Shown here: piece after piece, positions 41,288-49,222 of the stretch
How positions within the stretch are numbered: position 1 is the first letter of the stretch
How the letters are laid out: each line of letters opens with the position of its first letter
Source: Syntrophotaleaceae bacterium
GTDB lineage: Bacteria; Desulfobacterota; Desulfuromonadia; Desulfuromonadales; Syntrophotaleaceae
Length of the DNA stretch: 64,000 nucleotides
NCBI GenBank assembly: GCA_041390365.1
Contig: JAWKQB010000001.1
Location: forward strand, 682,001-746,000
Direction: 5' to 3'
Made by a program: the position numbers and the translations under genes
The notes under the pieces: model-generated
Database searches by the model: none
What the model was told of the DNA's origin: nothing
Seen by the model: the letters and a program-made list of their open reading frames with translations, nothing else

Positions 41288-42313
41288 GTGGCTGCAAAAA
41301 GCCTCGGACGCCGGGGAAAACCGGCCAAAAAGTACAGCCAGGCCGCCCGCCTGCACGACGTCATCCGGCTGCTGGAAGCCCGCCATGGGACCACGGTCGA
41401 CGAGCTGGCCGAAGAGTGCGGAGTCAATCGGCGCACCATCTACCGGGATCTGGCCGTCATTGAAGAAGCCGGATACCCCCTGGTCAAGGAAACCGGCACA
41501 GACGGACGCGTGCTCTACCGCTTTCTGACCGGTTTCAGCAAGATTCCGCCGATCACTTTCAGTCTGCCTGAGCTGATGACCCTCTTTCTGTGCCGGGGTC
41601 AACTCGCTTTTCTGCAGGGAACGCCTTTTCAGGATGACCTCGACGCCGTTTTCAGCCGTATCAGGGCCGGTCTGCCGCCGCGCAGCGTGGCTCACCTGGA
41701 GCGGTTGGCCGAAGTGGTGACGCCCCGGTTCCAGGGGCTGCGGGATTATCGGGAGAAAAGGCAGATTCTCGAAGAGCTGAGACAGGCCCTGCTGTTTCAG
41801 TACCGGGCGACCATCCGCTACGCCCCCCCCAACCGTCCGGCCCGTGATTACCCCATCGACCCCTACACCCTGCTGTTCTATCAGAACGCGCTCTATCTCG
41901 GCGGTTATGCGCACAACCGCAAGGACCTGCGGCTTTTTCTTCTCGACCGCATTCAGGAGGTCACGGTGAGCCGGGAACGGTTCGAGTTGCCTGAGAACTT
42001 TTCGACGAGCCACCTGACCGGTGCCGCCTTCGGACTGGTCGACGATACCCCGATGGAGATTCGGGTGCGCTTCTCCCCCGAGGTGGCCCACCTCATCCGG
42101 GAAAGGGTCTGGCACTCCAGTCAGAGCCAGACCGACGAAGCCGACGGATCTGTCGTACTGTCATTTTATGCCGGTGGAGAGAAGGAGATCCTCGCCTGGC
42201 TCTATTCGTTTTTGCCTCACGTCGAAGTTCTGGCTCCCCCAAACCTGCGGCAGTCCTTCTACCGGGGACTTGCCGTCGCCATAGAAAGATCGGGCCTTCC
42301 GGACGAAGTGTGA
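41288..42313 (+). CDS. WYL-domain transcription regulator
   Basis: A 341-residue regulator. The N-terminal helix-turn-helix (T-V-D-E-L-A-E-E-C-G-V-N-R-R-T-I-Y-R-D-L, about 35-54) is DeoR-type. The central WYL domain (about 150-215) has Y-R-A-T-I-R-Y ... Y-P-I-D-P-Y-T-L-L-F-Y-Q-N-A-L-Y-L-G-G-Y. The C-terminal WCX extension follows. The GTG at 41288, 4 bases past guaA, is chosen because upstream codons overlap guaA and the HTH begins soon after. WYL proteins sense nucleotides or nucleic acids and often control DNA-damage or defence genes, but no such genes are adjacent. Confidence 0.86.
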   Translation: MAAKSLGRRGKPAKKYSQAARLHDVIRLLEARHGTTVDELAEECGVNRRTIYRDLAVIEEAGYPLVKETGTDGRVLYRFLTGFSKIPPITFSLPELMTLFLCRGQLAFLQGTPFQDDLDAVFSRIRAGLPPRSVAHLERLAEVVTPRFQGLRDYREKRQILEELRQALLFQYRATIRYAPPNRPARDYPIDPYTLLFYQNALYLGGYAHNRKDLRLFLLDRIQEVTVSRERFELPENFSTSHLTGAAFGLVDDTPMEIRVRFSPEVAHLIRERVWHSSQSQTDEADGSVVLSFYAGGEKEILAWLYSFLPHVEVLAPPNLRQSFYRGLAVAIERSGLPDEV

Positions 42314-42381
42314 CATATTCTGTCTTTCGCTCCGGTCATACTCCAGACTGTCAGAAGACTTCAACAGAGGAGGAAAGGGCG

Positions 42382-42816
42382 ATGATCGTTCTCGATGTTC
42401 AGCAGGAAACGACCGGCGCAGTCTATTTCGACATTCACCATCTGGAGGTGCAGAAAAACAGAAAAAAGCCCTGCTACCTGATGGCGGGCACTCTCGGCGA
42501 CGGCTGGTACGAGGGGGAGGTTTCGGTGTCCTTCGATGACCAGATGGATGTCACTTTTGCCGATGAATGGCTGGACCGATCCTCTCTTGAGGATTTTTTC
42601 CGCCGGGTAAGGCGCGAGGATATCTGTGCCGCCCTGTCCGGGATCCTGCAGGAGACCATCGGCAGTTTGTCGCCTTTGCGGAACAGACCGACAGGCAGCA
42701 AGTCGCCGGAAGGTCCGGTTGAAGGGGAAGGGCCGGTCCGGTCCGTTTCTTGCTTAAAAAAGAGAGTCGATTGCGGTTTCGTCTCCTCCGGGCAGGCCCG
42801 TTGGCGGGCAGCCTGA
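42382..42816 (+). CDS. Hypothetical protein downstream of the WYL regulator
   Basis: A 144-residue protein that I do not recognise. A compact acidic beta-rich part (about 1-95: M-I-V-L-D-V-Q-Q-E-T-T-G ... G-D-G-W-Y-E-G-E-V-S-V-S-F-D-D-Q-M-D-V-T-F) is followed by a low-complexity Gly/Pro/Ser tail. No signal peptide, membrane helix or motif. The ATG at 42382 has a strong AGAGGAGGAAAGGGC ribosome site. The C-terminal tail may not be conserved. Confidence 0.55.
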   Translation: MIVLDVQQETTGAVYFDIHHLEVQKNRKKPCYLMAGTLGDGWYEGEVSVSFDDQMDVTFADEWLDRSSLEDFFRRVRREDICAALSGILQETIGSLSPLRNRPTGSKSPEGPVEGEGPVRSVSCLKKRVDCGFVSSGQARWRAA

Positions 42817-42887
42817 GTTTGTTCCGCATCGCGCCTGTTTGGAGGGAGAAACCTGCACCTGTGCCGTTTGATTCCCTACGCCATTGC

Positions 42888-42949
42888 ATTTCATGATCAT
42901 CTGGAGTAAAAAAGGGGATTCCGGAAAAAAGGTGTGATGATCATGAAAT
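42888..42949. repeat. 14-bp inverted repeat across the maf start
   Basis: ATTTCATGATCATC (42888-42901) and its perfect reverse complement GATGATCATGAAAT (42936-42949), 34 bases apart. The right arm contains the possible start codons at 42937 and 42943, and the loop holds the AAAAGG ribosome site. Confidence 0.8.
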
Positions 42950-43536
42950 CGGTGGTTTTGGCCTCGACAAGTCCTTATCGGCTGCAGCTGCTGCGCCAGC
43001 TCGGGATCCCCTTCCATGTAGCCCCCCCTCTCTTCCAGGAAAAGATCGACCAGGAAGTGGCGCCAGAACTTCTGGTGAAGCATCTGGCGGCGAACAAGGC
43101 CAGGAGCCTGGTTGAAAAATATCCGCGCTCGCTGATCATCGGGGCCGATCAGGTTTTCGCCGATCCTCGGGGCCGTATCCACGGCAAGCCGGGAACCTTC
43201 GAAGAGGCTTTCAAACAGCTGCGGGAGATGTCCGGAAAATGTCACACTTTCTATACCGGCATCTCGGTGCTGGATAGCGACACCGGCGAGGCACTGACCG
43301 ATTTCGCCACCTATACCGTGACCCTGCGCAAGCTTTCTCCCGAGCAGATCCAGAATTACCTGCAGCGGGAGCAGCCCTTCGATTGCGCCGGCTCCTTCAA
43401 GGTGGAGGGCCTGGGTATCAGCCTGATTCAGGAAATGAAGGGGAACGACTACACCACTTTGATCGGCCTGCCGCTGATCAAGACGATCGACTTCCTCGGC
43501 TATTTCGGTGTCCCCGTGCTCGGTTCCGGGGAATAG
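42943..43536 (+). CDS. Maf/YceF-type nucleotide pyrophosphatase
   Basis: A 197-residue housekeeping enzyme that hydrolyses non-canonical nucleotides. It matches the YceF branch: V-V-L-A-S-T-S-P-Y-R near the N terminus, L-I-I-G-A-D-Q-V, G-K-P-G-T-F and S-F-K-V-E-G-L-G-I-S-L, which in YceF go with m7GTP preference. Three starts are possible (GTG 42934, ATG 42937, ATG 42943); the last gives the usual N terminus. All lie in or beside a 14-base inverted repeat, so the start region may be hidden in RNA. Confidence 0.9.
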   Translation: MKSVVLASTSPYRLQLLRQLGIPFHVAPPLFQEKIDQEVAPELLVKHLAANKARSLVEKYPRSLIIGADQVFADPRGRIHGKPGTFEEAFKQLREMSGKCHTFYTGISVLDSDTGEALTDFATYTVTLRKLSPEQIQNYLQREQPFDCAGSFKVEGLGISLIQEMKGNDYTTLIGLPLIKTIDFLGYFGVPVLGSGE

Positions 43537-43587
43537 CCAAACTTTACGGGCGGCGATTGAGTAGAAAAAGTAGGTATTTTTAGGCTT

Positions 43588-43674
43588 CGTCATGCCCTAG
43601 TGATTTTATCGGGCATCCATGTACTCAGCGACTATCAGACAGGATTCCCGATCAAAACCTTTTCGGGAATGACA
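43588..43674 (-). repeat. 87-bp double-hairpin dispersed repeat, copy B (inverted)
   Basis: Reverse complement of the element at 37881-37967, the same length, with the ATTCCCGA/TCGGGAAT and ATGCCC/GGGCAT hairpins both kept and the central 25 bases divergent. It lies in the 227-base gap between the Maf gene and dnaE. Confidence 0.85.
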
Positions 43675-43763
43675 TATTGTCTGACCGCCAAGAATGGATT
43701 GAAATGATTTCCGACCCCGATAGCTTCGATCAGATTTTAATTGAGGTTGACCAGTAAGACCAA

Positions 43764-46700
43764 ATGAGTACTCCCAATTTCGTACATCTTCATGTTCACA
43801 GTCAATACAGCCTGCTGGATGGCGCGATCCGTCTTGGCGATCTGGTGAAGCGGGCGGCGGCCTGCCATATGCCCGCCGTGGCCATGACCGATCATGGCAA
43901 CATGTTCGGCGCCGTTGAATTCTACAGCCTGGCCCGGTCGGCAAACATCAAACCGATCCTCGGCTGCGAGGTTTATGTCGCCCCCGGCTCCCGTTTCGAC
44001 AAGACCAATGCCCGCGGGTCCTCCGAAGCATCCTACCATCTGGTCCTCCTTTGCCAGAATCTGACCGGCTACCGCAATCTTTGCCGGATGGTGTCAGCCG
44101 GTTTTCGGGAGGGGTTCTATTACAAGCCCCGGATCGACTGGGAGATGATCGAACAGCACAATGAGGGCCTGATCGCCATGACCGCCTGCCTGGGCGGAGA
44201 GGTGCCGACGCTCATCAACCAGGGACGGATGGATCTGGCCCGAAACCGGGCCGAAGCCATGGCCCGGATATTCGACCAGGATCGGTTTTATCTGGAACTG
44301 CAGGAAAATTTTCTTCCCGAGCAGGCGGTGGCCAACAAGGGGCTCCTGCAACTGGGCCGGGAGCTCGGTCTGCCGCTGATTGCCACCAACGATTGCCACT
44401 ACCTGACCAGGGAAGACGCCTACGCTCATGAAGTCCTGCTCAGCATCCAGACCGGCAAGACGATGGACGATCCCAACCGGATGCGGTTTGCCAACGACGA
44501 GTTCTACGTCAAGACTCCGGAAGAGATGGCCGCTCTGTTCCGGGAAGTGCCCGAGGCTCTGAGCCATACCGTTGCCATCGCAGATCGCTGCGATCTGGAG
44601 CTCGATTTCAAGACCTATCATTTTCCCCAGTATTCGACGCCTGCCGATAAAAGCCTGGACGAGGTCCTGGTTGAACAGGCGGAGCAGGGACTGGAGGAGC
44701 GGCTCAAGGACATTCGCCTGATCCGTCCCGATTTTTCCGCCGAACAGGAACAGGCCTACCGCGAGCGGCTGCAGATCGAGCTGGATACCGTCCGTTCCAT
44801 GGGATTCCCCGGGTACTTTCTGATCGTCGCCGACTTCATCAACTGGGCCAAGGACAATGGCATCCCGGTGGGACCGGGCCGCGGCAGCGCCGCCGGCAGC
44901 CTGGTTGCTTACGCCATCCGGATTACCGATATCGATCCGATGCCGTACAATCTGCTGTTCGAGCGTTTTCTCAATCCCGAGCGGGTCTCCATGCCCGATA
45001 TCGACGTCGACTTCTGCATCTACGGTCGCGAGGACGTGATCGATTACGTTCGGCAGAAGTACGGCGAGGCCAACGTTGCGCAGATCATCACCTTCGGCAC
45101 CATGATGGCCAAGGGAGTCATCCGTGATGTCGGCAGGGCGCTGAACATGCCCTACGGCGAGGTGGACAAGATCGCCAAGCTGGTGCCGGGAGTGCTCAAC
45201 ATTACCCTGATGGAGGCGATGGAGCAGGAGCCCAAACTTCGGGAACTGGCCGAAAAGGATCCACAGGTCAAAAAGCTGATCGATGTCGCCCTGTCTCTGG
45301 AGGGGTTGACCCGGCATGCATCGACCCACGCCGCCGGCGTGGTGGTCACCCCCCAGCCGCTGCACGAATACCTGCCTCTCTATACCGATCCTAAATCCGC
45401 CGGTCAGGTGACCCAGTACACCATGAAGTTCGTCGAAAAAATCGGGCTGGTCAAGTTCGATTTCCTTGGTCTCAAGACCTTGACGGTCATCGCAAACGCG
45501 GTGCGGCTGATCCGGGAAGGAAAGAATCCTCATTTCGATCTTCGTCTGATCCGTGACGACGATGCCGAAACCTATCGGCTGCTGTCGGCGGGGGAGACGA
45601 CCGGGGTGTTCCAGCTCGAATCCTCCGGCATGAAGGAGATGCTGGTCAAGCTCAAGCCGAGCTGTTTTGAGGACATCATCGCCGCCTGCGCCCTTTACCG
45701 CCCCGGACCTCTCGGGTCGGGGATGGTCGACGACTTCATCCTGCGCAAACACGGTAAAAAGGAGATCACCTACGATTTCCCCCAGTTGGAGCCGATCCTC
45801 AAGGACACCTACGGAGTCATCGTCTACCAGGAGCAGGTCATGCTCATCGCCCAGGTTCTGGCCCGCTACAGCCTGGGGGGCGCCGACCTGCTGCGCCGCG
45901 CCATGGGCAAGAAAAAGCCCGAGGAAATGGCCAAGCAGAAGGAAATTTTCCTCAAGGGGGCCAAGGAGAATCAGCTCGACAGCAGGAAGGCCGAGGCGGT
46001 CTTCGACCTGATGGAGAAATTCGCCGCCTACGGATTCAACAAATCCCATTCCGCCGCCTATGCCCTGGTCGCTTACCATACGGCCTACCTCAAAGCCCAC
46101 TATCCCGTGGAGTTCATGGCCGCCCTGCTGACCGAGGACATGGAGAACACCGACAAGGTCATCAAGAATATCGGCGAGGTGCGGTCCATGGGAATCCAGG
46201 TCCTGCCGCCGGACATCAATGCCTCGAGCCGTTCCTTCACCGTGCATGGAAAGGCGATACGCTTCGGCCTCGGAGCGGTCAAGGGGGTTGGGGGGGCCGC
46301 CATAGAGTCGATCATGGAGGTGCGCCAGGTAGAGCCGTTTTCCTCCCTGCACGATTTCTGCGAAAGGGTCGACCTGCGCAAGGTCAACAAAAAGGTTCTC
46401 GAGGCTTTGATCAAATGCGGCGCCTTCGATTCGTTAGGCGGCAAACGGGCCCAGTACCTGGAAGCCCTGGAAGAGGCCATGGACGTCGGACAGCAGGTTC
46501 AGCGGGAAAAATCTTCCGGGCAGGACTCTTTGTTCGGCACCGAAGAAATCGTTTCCTATCGGGGCAACGGCTACGGTAAACTGCCCGAGATCGAGGAGTG
46601 GCCGGAAAAAATCCTGCTCGGATTCGAAAAGGAGGCCCTTGGCTTCTATATCACGGGCCATCCCCTGGCCCGACATGCGGCGACCCTGAAGCGGTTCGCT

Positions 46701-47237
46701 TCCACCGATACGGCCGGTCTTGCCGAAAGGGCGGACAAGGAGGAGGTGCGGATCGGGGGGATGGTGGCCGGCATGAAGGAGCTGATTACCAAAAAGGGCG
46801 ACCGCATGGCCTTCGTGACCCTGGAGGATCTGACCGGCTCCGTCGAAATGGTGGTTTTTCCCGAGGTCTACCAGGCCTCCTCGGAATTGCTGAAAAGCGA
46901 ACTGCCTCTTCTGGTCAGTGGAACGCTCGACGTGGGTGAGGAGTCCTGCAAGCTGATGGCTCGTGAAATCGTTTCTCTTCAGGACGTCAACCTGCGCCAG
47001 ACCCGGAAGGTGCACTTTCGCATTACCGCGACCGGCCTTGACGAAAGCCAGCTCAGGGCGCTGCGGGATCTTGTCGTCAGGCATCGCGGGGAATGTCAGT
47101 CGCTTCTGCATCTGGTGGTGCCTAACCGTAGTGAAACGGTGTTCCGCCTGCCCGATTCCTTGCAGGTCGCGGCGAGCGATGAAATAATGGAAGAGGCCGA
47201 ACGCCTGTTCGGCAGCAATGTTGTAACGTTCGAATAA
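43764..47237 (+). CDS. dnaE: DNA polymerase III alpha subunit DnaE
   Basis: A 1157-residue replicative polymerase. The N-terminal PHP domain starts H-L-H-V-H-S-Q-Y-S-L-L-D-G; catalytic aspartates are in M-P-D-I-D-V-D-F (about residue 410) and F-D-F-L-G-L-K-T-L. The finger and beta-binding regions follow (Q-E-Q-V-M-L-I-A; F-N-K-S-H-S-A-A-Y-A). An OB domain (V-R-I-G-G-M-V ... V-T-L-E-D-L-T-G) ends the protein. Length and features match DnaE1, not the shorter DnaE2. No adjacent replication genes are visible. Confidence 0.97.
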   Translation: MSTPNFVHLHVHSQYSLLDGAIRLGDLVKRAAACHMPAVAMTDHGNMFGAVEFYSLARSANIKPILGCEVYVAPGSRFDKTNARGSSEASYHLVLLCQNLTGYRNLCRMVSAGFREGFYYKPRIDWEMIEQHNEGLIAMTACLGGEVPTLINQGRMDLARNRAEAMARIFDQDRFYLELQENFLPEQAVANKGLLQLGRELGLPLIATNDCHYLTREDAYAHEVLLSIQTGKTMDDPNRMRFANDEFYVKTPEEMAALFREVPEALSHTVAIADRCDLELDFKTYHFPQYSTPADKSLDEVLVEQAEQGLEERLKDIRLIRPDFSAEQEQAYRERLQIELDTVRSMGFPGYFLIVADFINWAKDNGIPVGPGRGSAAGSLVAYAIRITDIDPMPYNLLFERFLNPERVSMPDIDVDFCIYGREDVIDYVRQKYGEANVAQIITFGTMMAKGVIRDVGRALNMPYGEVDKIAKLVPGVLNITLMEAMEQEPKLRELAEKDPQVKKLIDVALSLEGLTRHASTHAAGVVVTPQPLHEYLPLYTDPKSAGQVTQYTMKFVEKIGLVKFDFLGLKTLTVIANAVRLIREGKNPHFDLRLIRDDDAETYRLLSAGETTGVFQLESSGMKEMLVKLKPSCFEDIIAACALYRPGPLGSGMVDDFILRKHGKKEITYDFPQLEPILKDTYGVIVYQEQVMLIAQVLARYSLGGADLLRRAMGKKKPEEMAKQKEIFLKGAKENQLDSRKAEAVFDLMEKFAAYGFNKSHSAAYALVAYHTAYLKAHYPVEFMAALLTEDMENTDKVIKNIGEVRSMGIQVLPPDINASSRSFTVHGKAIRFGLGAVKGVGGAAIESIMEVRQVEPFSSLHDFCERVDLRKVNKKVLEALIKCGAFDSLGGKRAQYLEALEEAMDVGQQVQREKSSGQDSLFGTEEIVSYRGNGYGKLPEIEEWPEKILLGFEKEALGFYITGHPLARHAATLKRFASTDTAGLAERADKEEVRIGGMVAGMKELITKKGDRMAFVTLEDLTGSVEMVVFPEVYQASSELLKSELPLLVSGTLDVGEESCKLMAREIVSLQDVNLRQTRKVHFRITATGLDESQLRALRDLVVRHRGECQSLLHLVVPNRSETVFRLPDSLQVAASDEIMEEAERLFGSNVVTFE

Positions 47238-47293
47238 CACAGCCGGATTTCGAAGGCAGCCGCCCCGATGATAACCGGAAAAAGGTGATATGC

Positions 47294-48247
47294 ATGCAAT
47301 TCTATCTGGATTTTGAAAAACCCTTGATTGAACTGGAGCGCAAAATTTCCGAGTTGCGGGAATATTCCACGGATCAGGTCGACTTTTCGGGTGATATCCA
47401 GAAACTTGAAAAAAAGGCCGAGAAGCTGCGCCTGGAAATCTTCAGCAAGCTGGACCGCTGGCAGCTCACCCAGTTGGCCCGACACATCAACCGTCCCTTC
47501 ACCCTCGACTACATCAAGCACATCTTTACCGACTGGTTCGAGGTTCACGGCGACCGCCTTTTTCGGGACGATCCGGCTCTGGTATGCGGCTTCGCCCGCT
47601 TTCATGGCGAACCCTGCGCCGTCATCGGCCATCAGAAAGGGCGGGACACCAAGGAAAAGGTGTTCCGTAATTTTGCCATGCCGAATCCGGAAGGGTACCG
47701 CAAGGCTCTTCGGGTGATGCAGATGGCGGAACAATTTGGTCTGCCGATTTTTACTTTCGTGGATACCCCCGGTGCTTTCCCGGGGATCGGTGCCGAGGAA
47801 AGGGGCCAGGCCGAGGCGATAGCACGCAATCTGCGTGAAATGGCTGCTTTGAAAGTTCCGGTCATCGTCACCGTCACCGGAGAAGGCGGGTCCGGAGGGG
47901 CTCTGGCCATTGCTGTCGGCAACCGGGTGCTGATGATGGAATATTCAGTTTATTCCGTTATTTCTCCCGAAGGGTGCGCCGCCATCCTGTGGAAGGACGG
48001 CACCAAGGGCCCTCTGGCCGCCGAAGCCCTGAAGCTGACCGCAAATGATATCATGGAACTCCGCTGCGTCATTGACGATGTCATTCCCGAGCCGGTCGGT
48101 GGTGCCCATACAGACCATGCACAAGCCGCCGAACTGGTGGACCGGTATTTGCAAAAACATCTGGCAGAGCTCAAAACGCTCACGCCCGATGAACTTCGAG
48201 AGCAGCGTTATCGAAAATTGCGGGGCATGAGTTTCTTCGATGAATAA
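47294..48247 (+). CDS. accA: Acetyl-CoA carboxylase carboxyltransferase subunit alpha
   Basis: A 317-residue subunit that, with AccD, transfers carboxyl from carboxybiotin to acetyl-CoA for fatty acid synthesis. The family's N-terminal helix (L-D-F-E-K-P-L-I-E-L-E) and the carboxyltransferase core (G-D-R-L-F-R-D-D, G-R-D-T-K-E-K, F-V-D-T-P-G-A-F-P-G, G-E-G-G-S-G-G-A-L-A-I) are visible. ATG 47294 is favoured over GTG 47285 because AAAGGTG precedes it at a normal distance. It lies 56 bases after dnaE, a common neighbour pair. Confidence 0.96.
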   Translation: MQFYLDFEKPLIELERKISELREYSTDQVDFSGDIQKLEKKAEKLRLEIFSKLDRWQLTQLARHINRPFTLDYIKHIFTDWFEVHGDRLFRDDPALVCGFARFHGEPCAVIGHQKGRDTKEKVFRNFAMPNPEGYRKALRVMQMAEQFGLPIFTFVDTPGAFPGIGAEERGQAEAIARNLREMAALKVPVIVTVTGEGGSGGALAIAVGNRVLMMEYSVYSVISPEGCAAILWKDGTKGPLAAEALKLTANDIMELRCVIDDVIPEPVGGAHTDHAQAAELVDRYLQKHLAELKTLTPDELREQRYRKLRGMSFFDE

Positions 48248-48345
48248 GGGGGTGGGATTACGGCCCACTTTTTGCTTTGATCTATTTGTGCTCGGAAAAT
48301 TTTTTCCGTCAAGGAGTCTAAAAACCGGATGACCAAGGGGGGGGC

Positions 48346-49086
48346 GTGTCAATTCGTGGGCTGCAACAATGTCTGGTTCTCTCAGCTGGTTGTTTTCTTC
48401 TGGCTGCCTGTGCCGGCGGTTACAAGACCCGTATCATCGATACTCCCGAAAGCCGCCATCTGAAAGGGCATCAGCGTCCCTATTCGATCAATGGCAAACG
48501 TTATGATCCCGTTCTCAGCTCCGATGGCTTTCAGGAACAAGGCATGGCCAGCTGGTACGGGCGGAAATTTCACGGCAAGAAGACCAGCAATGGAGAAATC
48601 TACGACATGCATGCCATGACCGCCGCCCACAAAACGCTACCCATGGGGACCCTGGTTCGGGTCACCAACGTGCTCAACGGCCGGGAGGTCACCGTACGCA
48701 TCAATGATCGGGGCCCCTTCACCAAGGGGCGCGTCATCGATGTTTCCTATGCGGCCGCCAAACTCCTGGGGCTGGTCGGACCGGGTACCGCGCCGGTTCG
48801 TATAGAAGCCCTGGAGGGATCCCCGGTTAATCCCGCCTCTCTGGAAGGAGCCCGGGGATACGTCATCCAGTTGGGATCTTTCTCTCTTGAGGAAAATGCC
48901 CGAAGGCTTGCCAAAAGGCTCGAAAAGCAGACGGGGACGGCCAGCATCGTCCAGGAGCGGGTTGGCAGCAGTTTATATTTCCGCGTCATGGCCGGGAGGT
49001 ATTCCACCTTCGATGCGGCGCAAACGGCTCGCAACAGGTTAGAAAAAGAAGGTTATTCGGATTGTTTTGTAGTTGCCAAAGATTGA
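48346..49086 (+). CDS. rlpA: RlpA-like lipoprotein with SPOR domain
   Basis: A 246-residue outer-membrane lipoprotein. The signal peptide ends L-L-A-A-C with Cys22 lipidated. The double-psi beta-barrel domain has A-S-W-Y-G-R-K-F-H-G-K-K-T-S-N-G-E, T-L-P-M-G-T-L-V-R-V-T-N and N-D-R-G-P-F, as in RlpA lytic transglycosylases. The C-terminal SPOR domain (about 168-246) binds denuded glycan at the septum. The start is GTG, with a G-rich tract in place of a standard ribosome site. Confidence 0.9.
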   Translation: MSIRGLQQCLVLSAGCFLLAACAGGYKTRIIDTPESRHLKGHQRPYSINGKRYDPVLSSDGFQEQGMASWYGRKFHGKKTSNGEIYDMHAMTAAHKTLPMGTLVRVTNVLNGREVTVRINDRGPFTKGRVIDVSYAAAKLLGLVGPGTAPVRIEALEGSPVNPASLEGARGYVIQLGSFSLEENARRLAKRLEKQTGTASIVQERVGSSLYFRVMAGRYSTFDAAQTARNRLEKEGYSDCFVVAKD

Positions 49087-49222
49087 ATTGATATGTTCTT
49101 CTCTTTTTTCTGTTGTTTTCTCCTGCGGCAATCATTTACCTTCTAAAAAATGGTGATCAAGCTTTTTTAGCTTGCTGCCGACCTCGGCGGGCAGTGTCGC
49201 CGATGCGGCCGGGAGGAGAGAT

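Noticed and set aside
39616..41439. Open frame of 607 codons antisense to guaA
   Set aside because: Shadow of guaA; begins within the WYL gene and ends in the periodic spacer.
44094..46352. Open frame of 752 codons antisense to dnaE
   Set aside because: Shadow of dnaE; no start signal and composition dominated by His, Gly, Gln and Asp.
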